Positions 1 to 7,976 of a stretch of 64,000 nucleotides of DNA are shown here, piece by piece. The DNA comes from Hyphomonadaceae bacterium UBA5336. GTDB taxonomy: Bacteria > Pseudomonadota > Alphaproteobacteria > Caulobacterales > Hyphomonadaceae. Below the pieces are notes generated by a model. The model ran no database searches and was not told the DNA's origin. It worked only from the letters and a program-made list of their open reading frames with translations. How positions within the stretch are numbered: position 1 is the first letter of the stretch; each line of letters opens with the position of its first letter. The position numbers and the translations under genes were made by a program. Location: positions 124,001 through 188,000 of the forward strand of contig DHQO01000022.1 of assembly GCA_002408125.1 (NCBI GenBank), written 5' to 3'.

Positions 1-63
1 CCGGCTGAGCCAATCCGAGCTTCCCCCCAAACACATCAGACCCCCTCTATTTGGAGTATCCCA

Positions 64-1689
64 ATGAACACCCGTCCTACCTATGCCGAAACGCGCGCCC
101 AGGTGCTCGCCCGCTATCCCAGCGGCGCGACTTCCAACGGCATCCACGTCGATCACATCGTCCAGCTGAAGCTGCAGAACACCTACAAGACCCATCTCGA
201 CATCGCCCGCGAAATGGCCGGCGTGATGCGCGCCGACATGGCTGCCTATGACGAGGACAGCGCGAATTTCACCCAGTCGCTGGGCTGCTGGTCGGGTTTC
301 CATGCCCAGCAGATGATCAAGTCGGTCAAGCGTATGCGCGGCACCGCCAAGGGCACCTATGTCTATCTTTCAGGCTGGATGGTGGCCGGCCTGCGCAACA
401 CCTGGGGCCACCTGCCGGACCAGTCGATGCATGAGAAGACCGCCGTGGCCGACCTGATTGAGGAGATCTATGTCTCCCTGCGCCAGGCCGACGAGGTCGC
501 GCTCAACGATCTCTTCCGGGAGCTGAAAGCCGCCCGCGAGGCCGGCGCTGGCCAGGAAGCCATCGATGAGATCATCTATCGCATCGACACGTTCGAAACC
601 CATGTCGTGCCGATCATCGCCGATATCGATGCCGGCTTCGGCAATGAGCACGCCACCTATCTGCTCGCCAAGGAGCTGATCAAGGCCGGTGCCTGCTGCC
701 TGCAGATCGAGAATCAGGTCTCTGATGCCAAACAGTGCGGCCACCAGGATGGCAAGGTGACCGTCCCGCGCGAGGACTTCATCACCAAGCTGCGCGCGGT
801 GCGCATGGCATTCGAGGAGATGGGTATCGACAATGGTGTCATCGTCGCGCGCACCGACAGTCTCGGGGCGGGCCTGACCCAGAAGGTCCCGGTCAGCCGT
901 GAGGCGGGCGATCTGGCCTCGGAATACATCAAATGGCTCGAAACCGAGGAGATCACCCCGGCCGCGCCGCTGCGCGAGGGTGAGCTCGCGATCCAGATGG
1001 GGGGCAAATTGGTGCGTCCTGTGCGCATGCCCAACGGCCTCTACAAGTTCCAGGAAAACACCGGCAAGCAGCGCGTGGTGGAAGACTGCATCGCCTCGCT
1101 GACCGAAGGCGGCGCGGACCTCCTGTGGATCGAAACAGCCACGCCGAATGTCGACGAGATCGCCTCCATGGTGAACGAGATCCGCGAGGTCGTGCCAAAC
1201 GCCAAGCTGACCTACAACAACTCGCCGAGCTTCAACTGGACGCTCAACCTGCGCAAGCAGGTGCGCGAACAGTGGATCGCCGAGGGCAGGATCGCCGAGG
1301 GCGACTATCCCGAAGGCACCGCGCTGATGTCAGCCGAATTCGACGCCACCGAACTTGGCCGTGAGGCCGATGCCCGCCTGGAACGTTTCCAGTATGACAT
1401 CTCGGCACGCGCCGGCGTGTTCCATAACCTGATTACCCTGCCGACCTTCCACCTGACGGCCAAGGGCATGGACGAGCTGTCGCGCGGCTATTTCGGAAAG
1501 GAGAAGATGGCGGCCTATGTCACCTCGATCCAGCGCGAGGAAATCCGCCGCGGCGTGTCTGCGGTGAAGCACCAGCACGAGGTCGGCTCCGATCTGGGCG
1601 ACACGTTCAAGGAGATGGTTGCCGGCGAGCGCGCCCTGAAGGCCGGCGGTGCCCACAACACGATGAACCAGTTCGAGGCGGTCTCCTAA
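64..1689 (+). CDS. aceA: Isocitrate lyase
   Basis: Cleaves isocitrate to glyoxylate and succinate in the cytosolic glyoxylate shunt, allowing growth on acetate and fatty acids. The 541-residue protein belongs to the longer isocitrate lyase subfamily seen in Pseudomonas rather than the roughly 430-residue E. coli type. The catalytic motif reads KQCGH (residues 223-227, nucleophile Cys225) instead of the KKCGH of the short enzymes. Asp/Glu-rich metal-binding strands (PIIADIDAGFG, LLWIETATPNVDE) are intact. The ATG is preceded by a GGAG Shine-Dalgarno about 8 bases upstream. It is monocistronic: a strong rho-independent terminator follows. Known of the family: function. Seen: motif, length, start, terminator. 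Confidence 0.95.
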   Translation: MNTRPTYAETRAQVLARYPSGATSNGIHVDHIVQLKLQNTYKTHLDIAREMAGVMRADMAAYDEDSANFTQSLGCWSGFHAQQMIKSVKRMRGTAKGTYVYLSGWMVAGLRNTWGHLPDQSMHEKTAVADLIEEIYVSLRQADEVALNDLFRELKAAREAGAGQEAIDEIIYRIDTFETHVVPIIADIDAGFGNEHATYLLAKELIKAGACCLQIENQVSDAKQCGHQDGKVTVPREDFITKLRAVRMAFEEMGIDNGVIVARTDSLGAGLTQKVPVSREAGDLASEYIKWLETEEITPAAPLREGELAIQMGGKLVRPVRMPNGLYKFQENTGKQRVVEDCIASLTEGGADLLWIETATPNVDEIASMVNEIREVVPNAKLTYNNSPSFNWTLNLRKQVREQWIAEGRIAEGDYPEGTALMSAEFDATELGREADARLERFQYDISARAGVFHNLITLPTFHLTAKGMDELSRGYFGKEKMAAYVTSIQREEIRRGVSAVKHQHEVGSDLGDTFKEMVAGERALKAGGAHNTMNQFEAVS

Positions 1690-1718
1690 GGCCCCTTGAA
1701 AGTACTCTGCAAACCTTG

Positions 1719-1755
1719 GCGGCGCTGTCCTCATGGGAGAGCGCCGCTCCTTTTT
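1719..1755 (+). terminator. Rho-independent terminator after aceA
   Basis: A perfect 8-bp stem (GCGGCGCT at 1719-1726 with AGCGCCGC at 1740-1747) closes a 13-base loop and is followed within four bases by a run of five T. It separates aceA from lldD. Confidence 0.85.
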
Positions 1756-1833
1756 GTCCGGCTAACCCCCGCCGGAAAACTGCGCTAAGGGGAAATCAGG
1801 ACACACATTCAGATGTGCCGGGGAGGCAGGGCC

Positions 1834-2970
1834 ATGATTATTTCGTCACCAGAGGATTTCCGCGCCGTCGCCGAAGACAAGCTGCCGCGCTTCCTGTTCG
1901 ACTATATCGATGGCGGGGCCTATGCCGAGCAGACACTGGCGCGGAATGTCTCCGATTTCGGCGATGTGAAACTGCGCCAGCGCGTGCTGAAGGGCTCTAA
2001 AAAGGTTTCGCTCGAAACCCAGCTCCTGGGCGAGGACCTCAAGCTTCCCATCATCCTGGCGCCGGTCGGCCTGACGGGGATGTATGCTCGGCGCGGCGAG
2101 GCACAGGCGGCCAGGGCAGCCGAGCAGATGGGCATCGCCACGACGCTGTCGACGGTTTCGATCTGCCCGATCGAGGAGGTGGCGGCGGCGTCCTCGCGCC
2201 CGATCTGGTTCCAGCTCTATGTGCTCAAGGACCGCGAGTTCATGAAGAATGTGCTCACCCGCGCTCTGGAAGCCGGCGTGCAGACACTCGTCTTCACGGT
2301 CGATTTGCCGGTGCCGGGCGCGCGCTATCGCGATGCGCATTCCGGGCTTGGCGGGCCGAATGCCGGCCTGCGCCGGTTGAGGCAGATCGTCGAGCATCCG
2401 CAATGGGCCTGGGATGTGGGTTTCAGGGGCGCGCCGCTGGAGCTTGGCAATATTTCCGCTTATCTGGGCAAGTCCACGAAGTTTGCTGATTTCATCACCT
2501 GGATCGCGAGGAATTTCGACCCCGCGATATCCTGGAAGGATGTCGAATGGGTGCGCGACTTCTGGCCAGGCAATCTTGTCATCAAGGGCATCCTTGACCC
2601 CGAAGATGCCGAGGACGCCATCAAGCTCGGCGCTGATGCCATCGTGGTGTCCAATCATGGCGGCCGCCAGCTTGATGGGGTGGCATCATCCATCACTGCC
2701 CTGCCGCGCATTGTCGATACCGTGGCCGGGCGCACGAAGATCCTGATGGATTCCGGCATCCGCAGCGGGCTCGATGTGGTGCGCGCAATGTGCCTGGGCG
2801 CCGACGCGGTGATGATCGGACGGTCCTACATCTATGCGCTGGCAGCCGGCGGGCAGAAAGGCGTGGAGACGCTGTTGTCCCTCATGGCGAGCGAGATGCG
2901 CGTGGCCATGGTGCTGACTGGTGCAGCATCCCTCGATGAGCTCGGCCCGGACCTGCTCGATATCGCCTGA
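1834..2970 (+). CDS. lldD: FMN-dependent L-lactate dehydrogenase
   Basis: Oxidises L-lactate to pyruvate and passes electrons to the respiratory chain; a peripheral membrane flavoprotein of the alpha-hydroxy-acid oxidase family. From the ATG at 1834 (GGGAGG 8 bases upstream) the protein has 378 residues and starts MIISSPEDFRAVA, aligning with the E. coli LldD N-terminus. An upstream in-frame ATG at 1813 has no ribosome site. The catalytic His falls at residue 275 in SNHGGRQLDG, with Arg278 for substrate carboxylate binding. FMN-site segments (FLFDYIDGGA, LAPVGLTGM, ILMDSGIRSG) are all present. Related family members oxidise glycolate or mandelate, but the N-terminus and length favour lactate. 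No lldR or lldP lies beside it. Confidence 0.85.
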   Translation: MIISSPEDFRAVAEDKLPRFLFDYIDGGAYAEQTLARNVSDFGDVKLRQRVLKGSKKVSLETQLLGEDLKLPIILAPVGLTGMYARRGEAQAARAAEQMGIATTLSTVSICPIEEVAAASSRPIWFQLYVLKDREFMKNVLTRALEAGVQTLVFTVDLPVPGARYRDAHSGLGGPNAGLRRLRQIVEHPQWAWDVGFRGAPLELGNISAYLGKSTKFADFITWIARNFDPAISWKDVEWVRDFWPGNLVIKGILDPEDAEDAIKLGADAIVVSNHGGRQLDGVASSITALPRIVDTVAGRTKILMDSGIRSGLDVVRAMCLGADAVMIGRSYIYALAAGGQKGVETLLSLMASEMRVAMVLTGAASLDELGPDLLDIA

Positions 2971-2972
2971 TC

Positions 2973-5723
2973 TCAGCTCGGATCGGCCCGTGGCTCCGGC
3001 GCGGTCTCTGGCAGGTGCTCGGGAATAGGTTGTTCCATGGGCGGATGATGCCCGCACTGCAGAAGAAGCCCGTCGCACAGGGCCGGCGCCTGATCGTTGA
3101 CGCGGTTGAGGATCGTCTCTCCGGCATCGCCGAGCAGCCAGCCGAGCGGCAGTTCTACCTCATAGCGATCGGACGGCGCGGTCCGCCCGCCGCAGATTTC
3201 GCCGACCTTGGCTTGCAGCGGTGAGCGTACCCATTGGACCCGGCCTTGGTCGAAATAGGTCGTGTCGAAACACGGCGCGTCGGAGCCGGTGTGGTCTTCC
3301 AGGCTGCTGGCGAGCCAGACATTGATGTCATCGCAGGATCTGTCCGGCGGCACGGCGAATGACTGAGAGGCGCTGACCAGCGTCTGGCAAAGCTGCTGGA
3401 TCGGCACTTGGCCGTGCACCGAGCGGGCCTTCATCACGCCGGTGACCGGTACGGCAAAGTCGAAGAAGGTCGGCAGGCGCGCCTCGCCTGCCGCGGCCTC
3501 TGTTGGCCGGAAGATGATGTGCAGCACGATGATCGGCCGGTCGGGATCGAGCTCGAGCAGTTTCTGCACGGCCTTGTGCACGCCGGACGCGCCGGAATTG
3601 TCGTAATATCCGCCATCGATGAAAGGCCCGTGGCTGGTGCGGTTGCAATCGATGCCGCTGGCGCAGATCCGGCCGGGCGGGCTGATTAGCGGGAAACGGG
3701 CCGACAGGTGGCTGGCGCTCGCGACGTCGAGATATTGGCCAACCGGCCCGTCCTCGGCCGCCTCGATGGCGTCGATCACGTTCCAGTAGGGATAGTTGTC
3801 GAACGCGGCCGGGTCGGCATCCGCGCTGGCATAGCGGACATTCGAGGCGATGGCTGGCTGACCGGTCTGGACGTCGAACGTGTTGAGGATCACCACGGGT
3901 TCTGGGCTGTGTGCGGCATCCGCGAGCCCCAGACCGGCGCCGCGCACTGCTTCGAGGAAGCCAAGCGGATCTTCCTCCATCTGCGCACCTTCGGCCTGGG
4001 GCTGGCCGCCGAGCGAGACGCGAAACCCGCGCCGGAAGGAGTTTTCGAACACGGTCGCGCGGTCCATGCCGGACTCACATGGCAGGAACACGCAGATCGT
4101 CGCGTTGAGGGGAAAATCGCGCAGCAGGAAGCCGGCAAGCAGCGGCGAGAAGAAGTCTGACTGCAGGAACTGCGAGGTGGTATAGGGCAGGATGGCCCGG
4201 CCGCCATCGGGCGCCTCTCCGCCCGCATCATAGGCGAAATTGCAGTCCCCGCTCGTGCCGGCTTCGGTGCCGAGAACTGCCCGAAGCTGGGTGCGGGCGC
4301 TGAGATAGGTCGCAATGCCCACAGACCCGCCCGAGACCCCGGACATTGCGAAGATATTCTCGTTGAATTCCGTGTCCTGCGCATCGAGGCAGGAGAGCAC
4401 GCTGGCGGTGTGCAGTGCCGCGCGGATGCCGCCGCCCTCGGCCAAAACGACAATCGCCGGACGGGACTCCACCGCCGGCTCCCCGGTTCGCGCATTGACC
4501 CAGTCGGTGACAACCTCCTCATAGCCCCGCACCGACGGTCCGGCCGGATCGCGGGTGGTGGAGATCGCCGTGGAGGTTTCCACCGCGATCTGGACATTGT
4601 GATACTCCGAACAGCTCACCACGCCTGACAGGATGGCCAGTCCCATGAGGCTCAGGAGCAGCGGGACGCTCTGGCGGCGGGCATTGAGATAGGCGGCAAA
4701 GCCGAACACGCCGGCAATCGCGAAAACGGCCGTCAGGAGCGTCGCCACCGGCCCGACAAAGCCGGCGACCTTGGCCGGATACACGGCCAGTGCCAGCACC
4801 GCCGCGAAATAGGCAAGGCCGAGGATCTGCGAGACCCAGGTGCGACCTTTCCGGAAGACCAGGAACTGGTTGGTGTTGGCGTAGAACCGCCGCAACATGA
4901 AATGGGTCGGGGTCAGGAGGACCAGCCCTGCACTCATCGTTGTGGCCGCCAGTCCGATCAGAAATCCCCAGAAAGAGCTGGAGTTCATGTCGAGTTTCTG
5001 CTGCACGGCGCCCCAGATCACGTCCACAATCGGGTCGAGCACCAGGTTGAAGGTGAAGACCAGCAGGGTGACGACAATCAGTACGAGAAGGGCGCGCTGT
5101 ACGAAGCGTTCCACACGGCGAAGCGTGCGGCTGGCCTGAGGCGCGCGCCAGGCCGGCGCGGTAAAATCATAGGCCGCGCTGATGAAGAACAGGACGAGGG
5201 CCGTGATCAGCAGCCGGTCGTCCCAGACCATGGGCGACAGCCAGGCTGGCGGCGACCAGGTCTGGATATCGGCCAGGCTGATCCAGTTGTGCAGAAAAAA
5301 CAGGGTCAGCCCCACCGGCACGGCCAGGGCGAGCACGGCGGCGAACTTGAACCGGCGGTCGAGCAGTGGGTTCGCCCGGCTGGAAAAGGGGTAATAGACA
5401 TTGATGGTGCGCAGCGTGACCTCGTGCACGGCTGCCGCGAACAGGAACATGGTGAGCCCGGTAAAACCGAGCCGCCACCAGCCGCCGGGATAGTCCGGAC
5501 TCACGGAATATTTCAGCGCCTCGCGCCCCTGGGTCGTTGCGAGGGAGATCAGCAGCACGAAGATCACGCCGGCCACGAAGGGCCAGGCGGTGCGCATCAT
5601 GTTCACATGGTCGTTGAAGATCGCCCAGCGGGTGCGGCGGTCATCGTTCCAGATCGCCCGTATGCTGTCGACCAGCCCGGTGCTCGCCTGGGTCAGCGGC
5701 ATGACGGGCGAGGGGGGCGCCAT
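2973..5723 (-). CDS. Nine-TM membrane protein with C-terminal patatin-like phospholipase domain
   Basis: A 916-residue fusion. Residues about 45-372 contain some nine hydrophobic segments (near 47-65, 85-103, 126-146, 170-188, 209-230, 252-272, 298-315, 320-345 and 353-371). From about 420 a patatin-like hydrolase follows: the glycine-rich oxyanion loop EGGGIRAA (429-436), the nucleophile elbow GVSGG with Ser464, and the second dyad residue Asp703 in DGGYYDNSG. Patatins hydrolyse phospholipid acyl chains; here the enzyme is tethered to a membrane, presumably the inner one. It is the last gene of a five-gene operon and its ATG overlaps the upstream stop (TAATG), so translation is probably coupled. 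The substrate and trigger are unknown. Patatins act as membrane-damaging effectors in some defence systems, but that role is only inferred here. Confidence 0.8.
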   Translation of the reverse strand: MAPPSPVMPLTQASTGLVDSIRAIWNDDRRTRWAIFNDHVNMMRTAWPFVAGVIFVLLISLATTQGREALKYSVSPDYPGGWWRLGFTGLTMFLFAAAVHEVTLRTINVYYPFSSRANPLLDRRFKFAAVLALAVPVGLTLFFLHNWISLADIQTWSPPAWLSPMVWDDRLLITALVLFFISAAYDFTAPAWRAPQASRTLRRVERFVQRALLVLIVVTLLVFTFNLVLDPIVDVIWGAVQQKLDMNSSSFWGFLIGLAATTMSAGLVLLTPTHFMLRRFYANTNQFLVFRKGRTWVSQILGLAYFAAVLALAVYPAKVAGFVGPVATLLTAVFAIAGVFGFAAYLNARRQSVPLLLSLMGLAILSGVVSCSEYHNVQIAVETSTAISTTRDPAGPSVRGYEEVVTDWVNARTGEPAVESRPAIVVLAEGGGIRAALHTASVLSCLDAQDTEFNENIFAMSGVSGGSVGIATYLSARTQLRAVLGTEAGTSGDCNFAYDAGGEAPDGGRAILPYTTSQFLQSDFFSPLLAGFLLRDFPLNATICVFLPCESGMDRATVFENSFRRGFRVSLGGQPQAEGAQMEEDPLGFLEAVRGAGLGLADAAHSPEPVVILNTFDVQTGQPAIASNVRYASADADPAAFDNYPYWNVIDAIEAAEDGPVGQYLDVASASHLSARFPLISPPGRICASGIDCNRTSHGPFIDGGYYDNSGASGVHKAVQKLLELDPDRPIIVLHIIFRPTEAAAGEARLPTFFDFAVPVTGVMKARSVHGQVPIQQLCQTLVSASQSFAVPPDRSCDDINVWLASSLEDHTGSDAPCFDTTYFDQGRVQWVRSPLQAKVGEICGGRTAPSDRYEVELPLGWLLGDAGETILNRVNDQAPALCDGLLLQCGHHPPMEQPIPEHLPETAPEPRADPS

Positions 5724-7033
5724 TACAGAGACTCCGTCGGGCCGCCGGGCAGGCGCTCAAGCCGCGGGTCGCGCCCGAAGGCCTTGCGGATCAGCCGTTC
5801 GTCCTCGTCGGTATATCCCAGCAGGGCGACCCCTTCGATCTGCGAGGTCTGGCCAATATCGGAGAGGAAATACTCCACCAGGGCGCGCACCATACAGCCG
5901 ATATTCACTTCGGCCAGGTGCGGGGAGGCATATGAGCCGATGAGCGGCATAATCACCGTTCTCAGAGTCTTGCGGCCCCAGTTGCGGTTCGACTTGTCGA
6001 TTTCCTTCAGCACATTGGTGACGCAGAGGGAGATATAGTCTCCGCTGACTGCCTCATAGCCCGAGCCGGGATGGTCGCCTTTCAGCTCGACAGCGGCAAC
6101 ATGGGCGACCGCTTTCACGCCATTCTTGGATTTCAGGTCGCCGCCGCAGGCCGTCAGGCCCGCATAGCCGGGATGGACCCGCCCGCCGGGCAGTCTCTGG
6201 GCGACCTGTCGGCGCATGTAATCGTCGCTGATTGTCCCGCCGCTGAACCAGTTCGAGGACAGGTGGCGGATCGTGCCGGAGATCGATGGATCGAACTCGC
6301 GGGCCATTTCCAGTTTGGTGTTCTCCGGGTTCACCCAGACATCGATGCCCCGGACATAGCGGATATCGCCGACCGCGATGGCGATGCGCGGAGTGTCGGG
6401 CCGCTCAATCAGGCGGTACTGGTGGAAGTCCGGCGGCATGAACTCCTTGCGCGGCGATCCGCGCAGATTGACGCTGAGTGCCTCCAGTTCCTGGAACACA
6501 GGGCTCGGCTTCGGATTGCCTTTCCGGCCCCGGTTCATGCAGTCGGTAATCATGCGCCGCAGCCGGGCGCCGACCTCTTCCTCGTGAGGGGGCCGGGCAT
6601 TCTCCACACGATCATGCATGTGCAGCGGATAGGCGGTGCGGTTGCGTGTGCGGTCGAGGGCGACGGCCGAGCCGGGCGAAAGGGTCAGGCGCATGCTGAA
6701 AAAGGCGATCGCCCGATGGTCGCAATCTGTGATGTCGGCAATGCAGAGCTCGGCCTGGTGGAGCACGCGATAGGCCATCTCCAGATTGGCGCTTGGCTCG
6801 GTGACGAGAGGGTTGAGCACCACGACCTGGATATCCTGGCCCGTATCCCGGCGCGCAGCCTCGATTGCCGGGTCGATGACGCGCTCCTTGAACCGGTGGA
6901 ACTGGCGCTTGGCGTGGAACTCGAACGGGCTGATCAGGACGATATCGGCATCATCGATCTCGTCCTGGGACGGGGTGTGCTCATAATCGTGCGGATCCTC
7001 GTCAAACGGGTTCTGAGAGTCCGGGTCTGCCAT
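5723..7033 (-). CDS. TIR-like/NDT-like domain fused to a macro domain
   Basis: The 436-residue product starts at the ATG at 7033, which has AGGGGA upstream; an earlier in-frame start lacks a ribosome site. Residues 30-142 follow the pattern of TIR-like or nucleoside-deoxyribosyltransferase-like domains (VLISPF near 32-37, then a helix, AELCIADITD at 94-103). The catalytic YELG-type position instead reads FFSMR (111-115), so the usual glutamate is absent. Residues 215-425 match a macro domain: IAVGDI, VNPEN (234-238, the conserved Asn of VNAAN), a GGRVHPGYAGLTACGGDL strand, VAHVAAVE and IMPLIGSY (361-368) in place of the GVFG loop. Macro domains bind ADP-ribose and related nucleotides. This suggests a role in sensing or processing an NAD-derived ligand, possibly linked to the coupled downstream patatin gene. 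Domain calls come from pattern reading only. Confidence 0.65.
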   Translation of the reverse strand: MADPDSQNPFDEDPHDYEHTPSQDEIDDADIVLISPFEFHAKRQFHRFKERVIDPAIEAARRDTGQDIQVVVLNPLVTEPSANLEMAYRVLHQAELCIADITDCDHRAIAFFSMRLTLSPGSAVALDRTRNRTAYPLHMHDRVENARPPHEEEVGARLRRMITDCMNRGRKGNPKPSPVFQELEALSVNLRGSPRKEFMPPDFHQYRLIERPDTPRIAIAVGDIRYVRGIDVWVNPENTKLEMAREFDPSISGTIRHLSSNWFSGGTISDDYMRRQVAQRLPGGRVHPGYAGLTACGGDLKSKNGVKAVAHVAAVELKGDHPGSGYEAVSGDYISLCVTNVLKEIDKSNRNWGRKTLRTVIMPLIGSYASPHLAEVNIGCMVRALVEYFLSDIGQTSQIEGVALLGYTDEDERLIRKAFGRDPRLERLPGGPTESL

Positions 7034-7061
7034 CGTTCTTGTCCCCTCAAGAGGGTCCCTG

Positions 7062-7976
7062 TCAGGTGTTGGACTGTTGCTCGCAATACTGGGTGAGGCC
7101 ATCGGCCAGGGCGCGCCGGCACGTCGGTGCCATGTCTTCCACGGCGCCGTCACAGCTCATGCCTCCGGACGGCGTCACCCCGACAAATTGTGCGGCAGTG
7201 GCGGCGGCGGAGAGATAGGCGGCAGCGGCGGCGTCGGCCGCTTCGTCTCCGTCGACGGCTGCATCCAGGGTGAGGTTCCACCAGATCGGGCCATCCATAC
7301 CGCCAGCAGGCGGGCTGTTGGCGATCTCGTTCAGCTTGCAGGCGCTGGCTGTCTGCTGGGCCGCCATGGGCGTGGCATCCTGCTCGACCAGCGGCAGGTC
7401 GGCGACCGCCGCAGGATAGGCCGGCCAGTCTGTGCTCATGGAGGCCATGTACATGTCCGCGCTTTCAGTGGCTTTTTCATAGTCTCCGCCCGCAACCGCC
7501 GCCTCAAAGCCGGTCAGGGCGATCTCGCTCTGGTTCAAAAGGCGGATGGACTGGCCGAGCGCGCAGCGGTTGCCAAGCCGCGTATCGGTGACATTGCCCT
7601 CGCACAGGGTCTGCAGGGCAGCCGCCTCGCCGAGCAGCTGGGTGCGATAAGCGACGACCTTTTCAGTGTCCGAACCGGACAGCTTGGCGGCTGCATCCAG
7701 CCCGTTCACGGCGACCGAGCGCCAGACAAGTTCACTGTCCTTTGCGCCGGCGAGCTTGGCCTCATCGGCATTCTCGATGGCGCCCTGGACCTTCTCGGCG
7801 ATCTTCTCGGCCGTGTCCTGCTGGGCGATCTCGGTTTCCACCTCAACCCCTGCATTGATGAGGGCGGTCAGCGCACGTGCGTTCGGGCCGGGATCAATGA
7901 CGGGATCATCTGTTGTCTTGCAGCCTGACAGGGCAAATACGGCGGCAATTGCGGCGCTGACATAGAGGCGTTTCAT
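7062..7976 (-). CDS. Lipoprotein of unknown function in the patatin/macro operon
   Basis: The 304-residue product begins with a signal peptide ending in the lipobox LSGC (Cys19), followed by KTTDD, so it is probably acylated; Asp is not at +2, which favours outer-membrane sorting. The mature part is almost all predicted helix, Ala/Glu-rich, with six to seven scattered cysteines in the second half that could form disulfides (LCEG, NRCALG, ACKLNE, SCDG, TCRRAL, YCEQ). Its ATG overlaps the stop of the upstream gene (ATGA). It resembles no family I know. Its place between two unknown genes and the macro protein suggests the envelope-facing part of one system. Confidence 0.7.
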   Translation of the reverse strand: MKRLYVSAAIAAVFALSGCKTTDDPVIDPGPNARALTALINAGVEVETEIAQQDTAEKIAEKVQGAIENADEAKLAGAKDSELVWRSVAVNGLDAAAKLSGSDTEKVVAYRTQLLGEAAALQTLCEGNVTDTRLGNRCALGQSIRLLNQSEIALTGFEAAVAGGDYEKATESADMYMASMSTDWPAYPAAVADLPLVEQDATPMAAQQTASACKLNEIANSPPAGGMDGPIWWNLTLDAAVDGDEAADAAAAAYLSAAATAAQFVGVTPSGGMSCDGAVEDMAPTCRRALADGLTQYCEQQSNT

